A DNA stretch of 64,000 bases from Dyadobacter pollutisoli (lineage in GTDB: Bacteria > Bacteroidota > Bacteroidia > Cytophagales > Spirosomataceae). The notes beneath the pieces were generated by a model. That model searched no databases. It was not told where the DNA came from and worked only from the letters and a program-made list of their open reading frames with translations. Within the stretch, counting starts at the first letter, position 1, and each line of letters begins with the position of its first letter. Location of the stretch: contig NZ_CP112998.1 of NCBI RefSeq assembly GCF_026625565.1, positions 3,164,501 to 3,228,500 of the forward strand, read 5' to 3'. Below, piece after piece: positions 1-9,231 of this stretch. A program made the translations under genes and the position numbers.

Positions 1-613
1 CCCGGGCCGTAATGTCAGAAATTACCAATGTTCCCGATTGGTAAAAGACCATAAAAAGGCCGATGGCCATCGCCGTATCCCCTATTCTGGTGATGGTGAA
101 TGCTTTACGCGCCGCATAACCATTGGCCGGATTTTCATACCAAAACCCGATCAGCAGATAACTGCACAGCCCCACCCCTTCCCAGCCCAGGTACATCAGC
201 AACAGGTTATCGGCCAGTACCAGCACTAGCATGGAGAATACAAACAAATTCATACAGGCGAAGAACCGCGAATAATCCTTATCGCCCTCCATAAAACCGG
301 CGGAGTAAATGTGTATCAGTGCGCCAATGAATGTGATCACAAAAACAAAAACCAGCGACAGGGCATCCATCGTCAGCGTAATCTTAGCATTGAACCCGGC
401 CACATCTATCCAGGTCCATAGTGTTTGGGAATAAAAACCGGTCTCTGACGAAAGCAGGCCCATTCCGATCACGAAGGTAATTAATGCTGAAAGGCATATG
501 CTGCCCGCGCCAGTTGCGGCAATCAGTTTTTTGGACAAAAAGCTTCCCCCGAACGCAAGGATCAGAAAGCCGGCGAGGGGCAGGGCGGGTATAAGCCATA
601 ACTGGTTATCCAT
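1..613 (-). CDS. nuoL: NADH-quinone oxidoreductase subunit L (partial, N-terminal part)
   Basis: Antiporter-like membrane subunit of the proton-pumping arm of complex I. Only the first ~204 codons are in the window; the rest lies beyond the left edge. Reading from the ATG at 613, the protein starts MDNQLWLIPALPLAGFLILA and then shows hydrophobic segments and the family-typical stretch LLLMYLGWEGVGLCSYLLIG followed by WYENPANGYAARKAF. The upstream ATG at the next start hits a stop after five codons, so 613 is the start. It follows nuoK by 24 bp and is the last subunit visible in the nuo operon; nuoM and nuoN are presumably outside the window. Confidence 0.93.
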   Translation of the reverse strand, partial: MDNQLWLIPALPLAGFLILAFGGSFLSKKLIAATGAGSICLSALITFVIGMGLLSSETGFYSQTLWTWIDVAGFNAKITLTMDALSLVFVFVITFIGALIHIYSAGFMEGDKDYSRFFACMNLFVFSMLVLVLADNLLLMYLGWEGVGLCSYLLIGFWYENPANGYAARKAFTITRIGDTAMAIGLFMVFYQSGTLVISDITAR

Positions 614-637
614 ACGCATTCATTTTATTTAAATGAC

Positions 638-949
638 CTAACCGTTCATTTCTTTCAACTTATCGATATCCAGTGATTTGTGCTGGTGATAGATCTGCAA
701 TATCAAAGCCAGCCCGATGGAAACTTCGGCGGCCGCCATGGCTAGTATAAAAATGAACATAACCTGTCCGTCCGGCTGGCCCCAGTGGGAGCCTGCCGCG
801 ATAAATGCAAGCCCGGAAGCATTGAGCATAATCTCAACTGATAGCAGCATGAAAATGATGTTCTTCCGGATGATCACACCGGCGATACCCAGTGTAAAGA
901 GCAGGCCTGCCAGCAGCATTACCATTTCGATGGAAACAGATGATTTCAT
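638..949 (-). CDS. nuoK: NADH-quinone oxidoreductase subunit K
   Basis: Small membrane subunit (103 aa, normal size) of complex I with three predicted transmembrane helices. The two conserved membrane glutamates involved in proton translocation in this family are visible as E39 (in LLSVEIMLN) and E75 (in AMAAAEVSIGL). Its start overlaps the nuoJ stop by 4 bp (ATGA-type), indicating translational coupling within the operon. Confidence 0.95.
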   Translation of the reverse strand: MKSSVSIEMVMLLAGLLFTLGIAGVIIRKNIIFMLLSVEIMLNASGLAFIAAGSHWGQPDGQVMFIFILAMAAAEVSIGLALILQIYHQHKSLDIDKLKEMNG

Positions 950-1494
950 AATACAGCCTCTTCGTGTTCTTCTTTTTCTTCTTTCAAAAACCGGTGCAAA
1001 ACCAATCTTTTATGTCGCCCGATATGCGCCGCTCCTACCACCGCCGCCATCAGCAGCATCGCCGCCAGCTCCACGCCAATCACGTAAACCTGGAATAATG
1101 ACATGGCCACTTCCCGGGGATTTACTGTTTTCGGATCATAAGCAGTACTTTCCGACGATAGTACCAAGTAAAGAAACTCGGCAAACAGTACCGCCGCCAG
1201 CAGTGACGGGCCAACCCAAACTTTCAGTTTCAGCCATTTGCGCTCCTGCTCCTCGGTTTCTTTTCCAAGATTTAAAAGCATGATCACAAAAATGAAAAGC
1301 ACCATGATCGCCCCGGCGTAAATGATAATTTCAAGCAATGCCGCAAATGGCGCACCCAGTAGATAAAACAGCATGGAATGCGACAGCAAAGAGATGTTAA
1401 GATACAGCAAGGCATGCACCGGATTATGCCGGGTAATGACCATAAGCGTGGCTATTACGGTGACTGCTGCGGTTATATAAAAAGCGATATCCAT
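946..1494 (-). CDS. nuoJ: NADH-quinone oxidoreductase subunit J
   Basis: Membrane subunit of complex I, 182 aa with about five hydrophobic helices. The central conserved stretch EIIIYAGAIMVLFIFVIMLL matches the pi-bulge helix of NuoJ/ND6. The C-terminus is a charged tail rich in Lys and Glu. It begins 3 bp after nuoI and overlaps nuoK by 4 bp. Confidence 0.94.
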   Translation of the reverse strand: MDIAFYITAAVTVIATLMVITRHNPVHALLYLNISLLSHSMLFYLLGAPFAALLEIIIYAGAIMVLFIFVIMLLNLGKETEEQERKWLKLKVWVGPSLLAAVLFAEFLYLVLSSESTAYDPKTVNPREVAMSLFQVYVIGVELAAMLLMAAVVGAAHIGRHKRLVLHRFLKEEKEEHEEAVL

Positions 1495-1497
1495 GGG

Positions 1498-2013
1498 CTA
1501 TGGCAATAAACTGCGTACATCCACTGGCGGCTCCTCGTTCTCTCCTTCTCCCTTGCCTTTCACTCCGGCGGCCAGGCCGGCTACCTTGTAATAATTATAT
1601 CCGGGATACTTCCCTTCGCTATTGATGAGCAGGTCTTCTTTTTCATATACCAGATTCTGCCGGTCATATTCTCCCATTTCAAAGTCGGGAATAAGCTGTA
1701 TGGCATAAGTTGGGCAGGCCTCTTCACAGTAGCCGCAGAATATGCATCTTGAAAAATTGATCCTGAAAAACTCAGGGTACCTTCTGCCATTCTCATCCTC
1801 GGTAGCCTGCAGGGAAATGCAGTCGACCGGGCAGGCCGCCGCGCACAGGTAACAGCCTACGCAACGCTCGCCCATATCGGGGTCGCGGGTGAGCACAATC
1901 CGTCCCCGCCAGCGAGGGTGCAGCACCACTTTTTCTTCGGGGTATTGAATGGTCTCCCGTTTTCTGAACATATGCAGAAAAGTCAACCACATTGTTCTTA
2001 TTAAACTGATCAT
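1498..2013 (-). CDS. nuoI: NADH-quinone oxidoreductase subunit I, 8Fe ferredoxin type
   Basis: Peripheral iron-sulfur subunit (171 aa) carrying clusters N6a and N6b that pass electrons to NuoB. Two CxxCxxCxxxCP motifs are visible: C51, C54, C57, C61 and C90, C93, C96, C100. The N-terminal amphipathic part (SLIRTMWLTFLHMF) probably lies on the membrane. The gene is tightly placed between nuoH (21 bp) and nuoJ (3 bp). Confidence 0.95.
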   Translation of the reverse strand: MISLIRTMWLTFLHMFRKRETIQYPEEKVVLHPRWRGRIVLTRDPDMGERCVGCYLCAAACPVDCISLQATEDENGRRYPEFFRINFSRCIFCGYCEEACPTYAIQLIPDFEMGEYDRQNLVYEKEDLLINSEGKYPGYNYYKVAGLAAGVKGKGEGENEEPPVDVRSLLP

Positions 2014-2034
2014 GATGCTGCGGGTTAGATAATG

Positions 2035-2988
2035 TTAGCCTTTCAGTAATGCAAAAGCACCGGTTATTAACAAATTCAGAAGCGCGATAGGCAGGATGAT
2101 TTTCCAGCCATATTCCATTAACTGATCATACCTCGGCCTGGGAAGCGATGCCCGCAGGAGTATGAAAAGCACGATGAAGACAAAAGTTTTCAATGCAAAC
2201 CAAACAATCGGCGGCAGGAATGGGCCCAGCCAGCCGCCAAAAAAGATAGTAACCACCATGGCCGATACCAGCGTAATGCCCAGGTATTCACCAATGAAGA
2301 ACATTCCAAATTTCATACCGGAATATTCGGAGTGAAACCCTGCCACCAGCTCGCTTTCAGCTTCGGGTATATCGAAGGGTAACCGGTGCGTTTCGGCAAT
2401 TCCGGCGATCAGGAACAGCACAAAACCAACCGGTTGCGTCACGACAAACCAAAGGTCTTTTTGCGCCATTACAATGTCCGTCAGCCGGAATGAACCCGAA
2501 AGCATCACCACACCCATCAGAGAAAGACCCATAAAAACTTCGTAACTGATCATCTGGGATGCGCCACGCAAGGCACCCAGCAATGAATATTTGTTATTGG
2601 AAGCCCACCCGCCCAGCACAATGCTGTACACACCTAGCGACGACATAGCCAGAAAAAAGAGCAGTCCTACATTCAAATCGGCAACCAGGATGCCGGGAGC
2701 GAAAGGAATAATCACAAAGCTCAGCAGCACGGCGGCGGCAACGATCGTCGGCGCAATGACAAAAATAGTTTTCTCAGCAAACGGAGGTATCCAGTCTTCC
2801 TTAAAGAACAGCTTGATCGTGTCCGCCGCGACAATCAGCAACCCGAATGGTCCCGCGCGGTTAGGTCCGTAGCGGTCCTGCCACAATGCGAGCATGCGAC
2901 GTTCCAGCCAGATGAGCCAGGCAGCGATGGTAGTCAGCGTGAAGAGCATGACGACGATCATCAGTAGATAGCGGAATACCTCATTCAT
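2035..2988 (-). CDS. nuoH: NADH-quinone oxidoreductase subunit H
   Basis: Membrane subunit that joins the hydrophilic and membrane arms and forms part of the quinone chamber. At 317 aa it has the normal length and about eight helices. Family-typical motifs include LERRMLALWQDRYGPNRAGP near the N-terminus, the loop RLPFDIPEAESELVAGFHSE with its acidic residues, and LRASLPRPRYDQLM near the C-terminus. The start overlaps the nuoG stop by 4 bp. Confidence 0.96.
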   Translation of the reverse strand: MNEVFRYLLMIVVMLFTLTTIAAWLIWLERRMLALWQDRYGPNRAGPFGLLIVAADTIKLFFKEDWIPPFAEKTIFVIAPTIVAAAVLLSFVIIPFAPGILVADLNVGLLFFLAMSSLGVYSIVLGGWASNNKYSLLGALRGASQMISYEVFMGLSLMGVVMLSGSFRLTDIVMAQKDLWFVVTQPVGFVLFLIAGIAETHRLPFDIPEAESELVAGFHSEYSGMKFGMFFIGEYLGITLVSAMVVTIFFGGWLGPFLPPIVWFALKTFVFIVLFILLRASLPRPRYDQLMEYGWKIILPIALLNLLITGAFALLKG

Positions 2989-5684
2989 GATATCGTTTTG
3001 GTTAAAATCCCTTTGGCAGGCCAGATAATACCATGCATGGAAGGAAGGTTATAAGGCATCGCGGCCAATCCCTCAGGCAATGCATCTTTTCTGACGACCG
3101 GCAAGTCATAACCCTGACCACCGATCTGCACATGTAAAATTTCTCCTTCGCCCACATTCAAACGCTCCGCATCGGTACGGCCCAGCATAATGTATGGCTT
3201 GGCCGAACGGCTGGTGATCGAAGGTGAATACACGCTCAGTTCGTCGGAGCCAAAAATATGCGGTAACGATACAATGACTGTCTCTCCTTTGTGCGGCTTA
3301 AAAGCGGTGGGGATATTGTCCTGAAAACCGGCCTTCGAAACCAGCCCTTCCCTAAACAGCCGAACACCCGGATCGCCGCCATGCAACGGGCCACCTACTT
3401 CTATCTGGTACTTATTAATGGATTGAACCGAATTCCAGCCCGGTGACCAGTAAAAAGGGATCAACGGCGCAGGAGGAATACCGCGGTAGCCTTCCATGGT
3501 AAAAGAAAATGGCGAATCGGTGTCTTCGGGCGGCTTGGGCTCACTAACGGCCACATTCGCAAGCATGGAAGTACGGCCGCTGAACCGGTGCGGCTCCCGG
3601 GGTATGCGCTGACCGTTAATGCGGAAATCGGAAGGAGGCGCTACGGTTTCGACCCCGCTGAACTGCGGCATAGCGGTAACCAGTTCCTCCATCAGGTTGT
3701 CAAGCTCATTGAGATCTTCCGGCTTGGTACCATTCCGAAACTGCCTGAATTCATCCAGCCAGCGCCAGCTTTCCCTGATGTTTTGATTTTTGGGCATAAA
3801 AACCTGAAAAAATCGTTGTGCCCGTCCTTCATTATTGATCAGCGTACCCTCGCCTTCCGCAAAAGTAGCCGCAGGGATCAGTATGGTCGCCTTGCCTGTT
3901 GTTTCATTATGAAGGTGATCGAGGACGATGATGTTTTTAAATTCACTTAGAAAATGATCAACATCTTGCTTTGGACTCCTTCGGTACAAATCGTTTTCGA
4001 GGATAATGACCGTATCAGCTACCTCATTTTCCATGGCCCGGGTCAGGGAGGGAGCCTGCATCATACCCAGTCCCGCTGAATTACATTCGGGCACTACAAA
4101 ACACAAGCCCGCTTTCTTATGCTCCATTTCCAATGCCAGTGCAATGTTATAAGCGGCTTTGATGATATCTTCATTGAAAAGCGTGGTGCCCGAAACGATC
4201 AGCGGTCTTTCGGCTTTTTCCAAAATATCCGCGACATGTTTCGCTATTTCCAGAGTCTGATCATTCATCCCTTTGGGTATGGGGGCAGTGTTGTTCAGAT
4301 AATCGGCAATAGCAAAACCGAAGCGGGCAATGTCATCCGGTGCCACATGAAAGGTCTCAGTTGCAACCTCGTCGAGTTTGGTTTCAATAGGATAAGCAAT
4401 AAAAAGCTCTCCTTTTTTATCCTGGATCAGCTCACGCAATGCAGCATCGTGCCAGGTAGGAATGTTGATCGATGCCGCATCTTCCAATGGTTTTTGCCTC
4501 ACCGCCTGCCGTAATGCCAGCGCAAGCCTCGGAGCGGAATTGGTCGGATCTTCCCCCAGGACCAGTACCACGTCGGCCTGCTCTATTTCTTTCAGTGATG
4601 GTGTGTGTACCCGTCCGCAGTTCAAAACTTCGAGTACGGTATGGGTCAGGCGGGTCTCATTTTCGGGGATACCCTGGTAAAAATGCTGTTTTCCAACCAG
4701 TTGGCGCAATGCAAAGTTTGCTTCCAGCGAAGCCCTCGGCGAACCTATCCCAATCATTTTCCCGCCGAGCAAAACTGCCGCCAGGCTATTGAATAAATTC
4801 TGTTTGTCGCCTACGTCGGCCATTTCGCCCCGGACTATAGGTCGCTGTACTCTGGTAACATTATTAACAAACTCGTAGCCAAACCGGCCCCGGTCACATA
4901 TAAAGTACCCGTTCACTTCACTATTGAACCGGCTCGTGATCTGCCGCAGTTCGCCATACCGCTCGCCGGCAATGATATTGCAGCCCAAACTGCAATGCTG
5001 GCAAATGGAGGGCGCCATGGTCATGTCCCATTTACGGGTGTAATGTTCTTTCAGGGTTTTATCGGTAAAAACCCCGGTTGGACATATCTCGGCAAGGTTA
5101 CCGCTGAATTCGTTTTCGAGTACACCGTCGCTTTCCCTTCCAAAGTAAACGTGATCGTGGGCAGCAAAAACATCCAGGTCCTTTCCGCCAGCATAATCTT
5201 TGTAAAACCGCACACAGCGATAACACTGAATGCAGCGGTTCATTTCATGATTAATAAATGGCCCCAGGTACTGATTTTTGTAAGTACGTTTGGGAAATTT
5301 GAAACGGCGGTAAGCATGCCCGGTCATCACCGTCATATCCTGCAAGTGGCAGGAGCCGCCCTCATCGCACACGGCGCAATCGTGAGGGTGATTGGTCATG
5401 AGCCATTCCACATTCTGTGAGCGAAAATCCTTGGCAACGGGATCATCCACCGACACATACATATTGTCACGAATGCCTTCCATGCAAGCCATCACCAACC
5501 GTCCGCTGGTATCGTTTTCGTCTTTAAAAAGCTTGACGGCACATTGGCGGCAGGCCCCAACGGAACCCATGGCGGGATGCCAGCAAAAATACGGCAGGTT
5601 AAGACCCAGCGTGAGGCATGTTTCGAGCAGGTTTTTGCCCTGTTTTACCTCATAAGGCTTTTTATCAATATAAATAAGTGCCAT
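2985..5684 (-). CDS. nuoG: NADH-quinone oxidoreductase subunit G, long form with molybdopterin-like domain
   Basis: Largest peripheral subunit of complex I (899 aa, close to the ~900 aa of the enterobacterial form). In order: a 2Fe-2S domain with CWHPAMGSVGACRQC (N1b), the HxxxCxxCxxxxxC motif HDCAVCDEGGSC (N5), CIQCYRC with the later CPTG (N4), and then CQHCSLGC plus a distal Cys in YFICDRGRFG, the ligands expected for the extra N7 cluster. The remainder is a degenerate molybdopterin-oxidoreductase-like domain that binds no cofactor in characterised relatives. The gene starts 6 bp after nuoF and overlaps nuoH. Confidence 0.95.
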   Translation of the reverse strand: MALIYIDKKPYEVKQGKNLLETCLTLGLNLPYFCWHPAMGSVGACRQCAVKLFKDENDTSGRLVMACMEGIRDNMYVSVDDPVAKDFRSQNVEWLMTNHPHDCAVCDEGGSCHLQDMTVMTGHAYRRFKFPKRTYKNQYLGPFINHEMNRCIQCYRCVRFYKDYAGGKDLDVFAAHDHVYFGRESDGVLENEFSGNLAEICPTGVFTDKTLKEHYTRKWDMTMAPSICQHCSLGCNIIAGERYGELRQITSRFNSEVNGYFICDRGRFGYEFVNNVTRVQRPIVRGEMADVGDKQNLFNSLAAVLLGGKMIGIGSPRASLEANFALRQLVGKQHFYQGIPENETRLTHTVLEVLNCGRVHTPSLKEIEQADVVLVLGEDPTNSAPRLALALRQAVRQKPLEDAASINIPTWHDAALRELIQDKKGELFIAYPIETKLDEVATETFHVAPDDIARFGFAIADYLNNTAPIPKGMNDQTLEIAKHVADILEKAERPLIVSGTTLFNEDIIKAAYNIALALEMEHKKAGLCFVVPECNSAGLGMMQAPSLTRAMENEVADTVIILENDLYRRSPKQDVDHFLSEFKNIIVLDHLHNETTGKATILIPAATFAEGEGTLINNEGRAQRFFQVFMPKNQNIRESWRWLDEFRQFRNGTKPEDLNELDNLMEELVTAMPQFSGVETVAPPSDFRINGQRIPREPHRFSGRTSMLANVAVSEPKPPEDTDSPFSFTMEGYRGIPPAPLIPFYWSPGWNSVQSINKYQIEVGGPLHGGDPGVRLFREGLVSKAGFQDNIPTAFKPHKGETVIVSLPHIFGSDELSVYSPSITSRSAKPYIMLGRTDAERLNVGEGEILHVQIGGQGYDLPVVRKDALPEGLAAMPYNLPSMHGIIWPAKGILTKTIS

Positions 5685-5690
5685 AATGAT

Positions 5691-6992
5691 TTACCGCCAG
5701 GGGCATTTTTTTTGGTTAATGTGCTTTTCAAAATCCTCTCTGAAATATTTCAGCGCACTTTGCAATGGTTCCATCGCGCCAGGTGCCAGCGCGCAAAAGG
5801 TATTGCCTGGTCCGAGAAAGCGTGTGTGCATGTCGAGCAGCTGCAAGTCTTCCAATCTTCCCTCTCCGCGTTCGATGGAAAGCAGTATTTTCTCCGTCCA
5901 GGGTAGCCCTTCCCGGCAGGGCGTACACCAGCCGCACGACTCCTGCGCAAAGAAATGTTCGAGGTTATGCACGAAGCCTACCGGGCAGGTATGGTCGTCC
6001 AGAATGATCATCGTACCAGTCCCCAGCCTGCTTCCCGCCGCAGCTACCGACTTAAAATCCAGCTTCACATCCAGGTGCTCCTTCACCAAAAAATCGGTGG
6101 ACGCACCTCCTGGCAAAGCACCCCGGAACCCATATCCATTGGCCATTCCTCCGGCATGTACCTCGATCAGCTCACGCATCGTAACGCCCATCGGTAATTC
6201 CCAGAGACCCGGTCTTTTGACCCGCCCGCTGATGCCATAGATCTTCGTTCCCGCGTCGCTTCCGCCACCCAAGCTTTTGAACCAGTCCGGGCCATTGTTA
6301 ATGATATGCGGGATATTGCAGAACGTTTCCACATTATTGACAATGGTAGGCTTGCCAAACAGGCCACTTATTTGCGGAAAGGGAGGCTTGGTCCGGGGCG
6401 TTGCCCTTTTTCCTTCCAATGCATTGAGCAGCGCGGTTTCTTCACCACAGATATAGCGGCCTACACCTGTATGCAGGTACATTTCAAGGTTGTAACCCGT
6501 ACCCAATATGTTCTTTCCGAGATAGCCTGCCGCATACGCCTCATCGATCGCATGCCGGAGCAGCCTGGCTGCTTTTTTGTAAGCCCAGCGTAAAAAGATG
6601 TAGGATATATTGGCCTGAATGGCGAATGCGGAAATGATCATACCTTCTATCAGCTGGTGCGGGTTGCCCTCCATCAGCATTCTGTCTTTGAAAGTCCCAG
6701 GCTCCATTTCATCTGCATTGCAGATCAGATACTTAATGGGATGATCGCCCGTCATGGGCACAAAGCTCCATTTCATCCCGGTGTTAAAACCCGCGCCTCC
6801 CCTGCCCTTCAGGTCCGATTCCTGCACTGTTTTGGTAATATCCGCCGGCCCCATGGCTGTGAGCGCTTTCCGCAAAGCCTGGTATCCACCCGTCTTCTCA
6901 TAATCGCTGAGATTATAAGGCGGGCGGTCAAAGCTGATATGTCGGGTTAGCGGTGTTTCCATGTTGTCAGTGGTATCCGTCCAAAATTTCAT
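5691..6992 (-). CDS. nuoF: NADH-quinone oxidoreductase subunit F, FMN and NADH binding
   Basis: Electron-input subunit that oxidises NADH through FMN and cluster N3. The glycine-rich nucleotide site LKGRGGAGFNTGMKWSF, the ICNADEMEPGTFKD region and the 4Fe-4S motif ESCGWCTPCREG with a distal Cys (NTFCALAPGA) are all present. From 6992 the gene overlaps nuoE by 26 bp. An alternative ATG at 6962 (METPLTRH) would remove the overlap and better matches the N-terminus of relatives, so the true start is undecided. Confidence 0.95.
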   Translation of the reverse strand: MKFWTDTTDNMETPLTRHISFDRPPYNLSDYEKTGGYQALRKALTAMGPADITKTVQESDLKGRGGAGFNTGMKWSFVPMTGDHPIKYLICNADEMEPGTFKDRMLMEGNPHQLIEGMIISAFAIQANISYIFLRWAYKKAARLLRHAIDEAYAAGYLGKNILGTGYNLEMYLHTGVGRYICGEETALLNALEGKRATPRTKPPFPQISGLFGKPTIVNNVETFCNIPHIINNGPDWFKSLGGGSDAGTKIYGISGRVKRPGLWELPMGVTMRELIEVHAGGMANGYGFRGALPGGASTDFLVKEHLDVKLDFKSVAAAGSRLGTGTMIILDDHTCPVGFVHNLEHFFAQESCGWCTPCREGLPWTEKILLSIERGEGRLEDLQLLDMHTRFLGPGNTFCALAPGAMEPLQSALKYFREDFEKHINQKKCPWR

Positions 6993-7446
6993 CGAGCCTG
7001 GCCTCGGTCAGGTCCCTGAATAGTTCATTGTTAATCATCAGTGCGGGGGCACGGTCGCAGGTTCCCAGGCAGGCGTTGGGCAGGAGCGTAAAACGGCCGT
7101 CAGGCGTGGTTTCACCGAAACCAATGTGCAGCCTGTCACGGAGATAGCCATAAATTTTTTCATAACCCATCACATAGCAACTGATACTGTCACACAGCAG
7201 GATAACATTCCTGCCGACGGGTTGCCTAAAAACAAGGTTATAGAATGTCGCCACGCTATCAAGCTCGTCCGGTGAAATTTCCAAATGTCCCGCAATGGCG
7301 CGCAGGCTCTCATCCGAGACCCATCCGCGATGTTGCTGCACGATCTTCAATGCCTCGATAGCCGCTGCCTTGCGGAAAGGTACCAGCGCGATCTCGTGGT
7401 CAATTTCAGTAATTTCTTCGGCTGTGAGTGTTTCCAGGGTGGTCAT
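6967..7446 (-). CDS. nuoE: NADH-quinone oxidoreductase subunit E, 2Fe-2S thioredoxin-like
   Basis: Peripheral subunit (159 aa) with the N1a 2Fe-2S cluster. The ligands are visible as CxxxxC in LLCDSISC and CxxxC in NACLGTCD. The N-terminal part is helical (AAIEALKIVQQHRGWVSDES), as is usual for NuoE. It lies between nuoCD (18 bp gap) and nuoF. Confidence 0.95.
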   Translation of the reverse strand: MTTLETLTAEEITEIDHEIALVPFRKAAAIEALKIVQQHRGWVSDESLRAIAGHLEISPDELDSVATFYNLVFRQPVGRNVILLCDSISCYVMGYEKIYGYLRDRLHIGFGETTPDGRFTLLPNACLGTCDRAPALMINNELFRDLTEARLDEILDGYH

Positions 7447-7464
7447 GATCGGATCTTTTCATGG

Positions 7465-9231
7465 TTATCTGTCAATATCTGCCAGAACATAATCAATGCT
7501 TCCCAGGATCGACAACAGGTCGGCGACTGTGTAACCCTTACTGATATACGGCAGCATCTGCATATGGGGAAACGACGGGGTACGGATCCTCACCCGGTAG
7601 GCCGAAGTGCTTCCGTCACTGGTCAGGTAATAGCTGTTCGCCCCTTTGGTGGCTTCAATGCAGCTCATCGCTTCTCCCGGCGGTATCACCGGCCCCCAGC
7701 TCACATTCAGAAAGTGGGTGATGAGCGTTTCAATGTCCTGCATGGTATTTTTCTTCAATGGCGGGGTGGTGAGGGGATGATCCGACTTATAAGAACCTTC
7801 GGGCATATTTTGAAGGCATTGTTCGATAATGCGCAGGCTCTGCCGCATTTCCTCCACCCGGATCACCGCGCGGTCGTAACAATCCCCATTTTTAGCCGTG
7901 GGAATGTCAAAATCGAAATTTTCGTAACCCGAGTAGGGTTGTTTTTTTCTAAAATCCCATTCATATCCGCAGGCTCTCAGGCCCGGACCGGTTACCCCCC
8001 ACTCAATGGCTTCTTCCAATGTGTAAATACCAATACCGACCGTACGGCCGCGAAAAATGCTGTTACGCATCACCATCTGGTCATATTCACGCAGCTGTTT
8101 CGGGAAATAAGCGACAAAATCGCGCACCAGTTTATCCCACCCCACAGGCAAATCCTGGGCTACGCCTCCAATGCGGAACCAGTTGGGATGCATCCTTGCG
8201 CCACAGATCGCTTCTACAATGTCAAAGATTTTCTCACGGTCGGTAAACATATAGAATACTGGCGAAAGCTGTCCGAGATCTTGTGCAAAAGTGCCATACC
8301 AGACCAAATGGCTGGCAATGCGAAAAAATTCACACAACATCACGCGTATCACCTCTACCCGTGGGGGAACCTGGATACCTGCCAGCTTTTCAACGGCCAG
8401 CAGATAGGCAAGGTTATTCATCACGCCGCCCAGGTAGTCAACCCGGTCGGTATAGGGTATATAGGTGTGCCAGGACTGTCTTTCGCCCATTTTTTCGGCT
8501 CCGCGGTGATGGAAACCAATGTCCGGGACTGCGTCAACAATATCTTCGCCATCCAACTGAAGAATGATCCGAAGTACCCCATGTGTACCCGGATGCTGCG
8601 GCCCAAGATTCAGGAACATGAAATCTGCATCAGCGCTGTGCCTTTTCAAACCCCAGTCTTCCGGGTTAAACTGCAAAGCTTCCTGCTCCATTGCCTGCTT
8701 TTCATCCCAAAGCCGGAACGGTCCCATTTCAGTTGCTCTCGCCGGATGTTCTTTTCTCAGCGGGTGACCATTCCAAGTTAACGGCATGAGTATACGACGC
8801 AGGTTCGGATGCCCTTCAAACCGGATACCGAACATATCGAATACTTCTCTTTCATACCAATTGGCATTTTTCCAAAGAGACGAAATCGAGGCTATGGAAG
8901 GGTATTCTCCGTGCAATGCTACTTTCAGCCGGATAAATCGGTTGCGCCCGAAGGATAGTAAATGATACACAACCGTAAAATCGGGAGGAACAGAACCGTT
9001 CATCCCCACTTTGGCCCGGTTGCGCTCGTCAATGGCGCTGAGGTCATAGAGCATATTGAACGGGCTGCGGATCTTCGTTTTGAGATGCGTCAGCACCGCT
9101 ACAATCTCCTCTTTTTTAACCCATAAGGTGGTGACCTCATCCACTGAGGTACGCTTTTTGAAAGTTGCTTCGCCAAACTCAGCAAGCAGTTCATCTTCCA
9201 GGCTTGAATCGATATCCTTGCTATCAAACAT
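7465..9231 (-). CDS. nuoCD: NADH-quinone oxidoreductase subunit C/D fusion
   Basis: Single 588-aa polypeptide fusing the 30-kDa (NuoC) and 49-kDa (NuoD) subunits. Residues ~1-180 form the NuoC part (NWYEREVFDMFGIRFEGHPN; RRILMPLTWNGHPLRKEHP). Residues ~200-588 form NuoD, with LNLGPQHPGTHGVLR, GFHHRGAEKMGERQSW and the C-terminal VADLLSILGSIDYVLADIDR. NuoD contributes to the quinone site next to NuoB. The length and arrangement match the enterobacterial fused form. It overlaps nuoB by 8 bp. Confidence 0.96.
   Translation of the reverse strand: MFDSKDIDSSLEDELLAEFGEATFKKRTSVDEVTTLWVKKEEIVAVLTHLKTKIRSPFNMLYDLSAIDERNRAKVGMNGSVPPDFTVVYHLLSFGRNRFIRLKVALHGEYPSIASISSLWKNANWYEREVFDMFGIRFEGHPNLRRILMPLTWNGHPLRKEHPARATEMGPFRLWDEKQAMEQEALQFNPEDWGLKRHSADADFMFLNLGPQHPGTHGVLRIILQLDGEDIVDAVPDIGFHHRGAEKMGERQSWHTYIPYTDRVDYLGGVMNNLAYLLAVEKLAGIQVPPRVEVIRVMLCEFFRIASHLVWYGTFAQDLGQLSPVFYMFTDREKIFDIVEAICGARMHPNWFRIGGVAQDLPVGWDKLVRDFVAYFPKQLREYDQMVMRNSIFRGRTVGIGIYTLEEAIEWGVTGPGLRACGYEWDFRKKQPYSGYENFDFDIPTAKNGDCYDRAVIRVEEMRQSLRIIEQCLQNMPEGSYKSDHPLTTPPLKKNTMQDIETLITHFLNVSWGPVIPPGEAMSCIEATKGANSYYLTSDGSTSAYRVRIRTPSFPHMQMLPYISKGYTVADLLSILGSIDYVLADIDR

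Noticed and set aside
717..1283. 188-codon plus-strand frame opposite nuoK/nuoJ
   Set aside because: Antisense to two certain complex I genes; no domain seen.
7285..8781. 498-codon plus-strand frame opposite nuoCD
   Set aside because: It is antisense to a clearly real fused NuoCD with all family motifs; its sequence is low in recognisable domains and is explained as a codon-bias shadow.
8000..9231. NuoC and NuoD as two genes joined by a sequencing error
   Set aside because: The fused frame has the length and linker expected of known NuoCD fusions and no frameshift signs.
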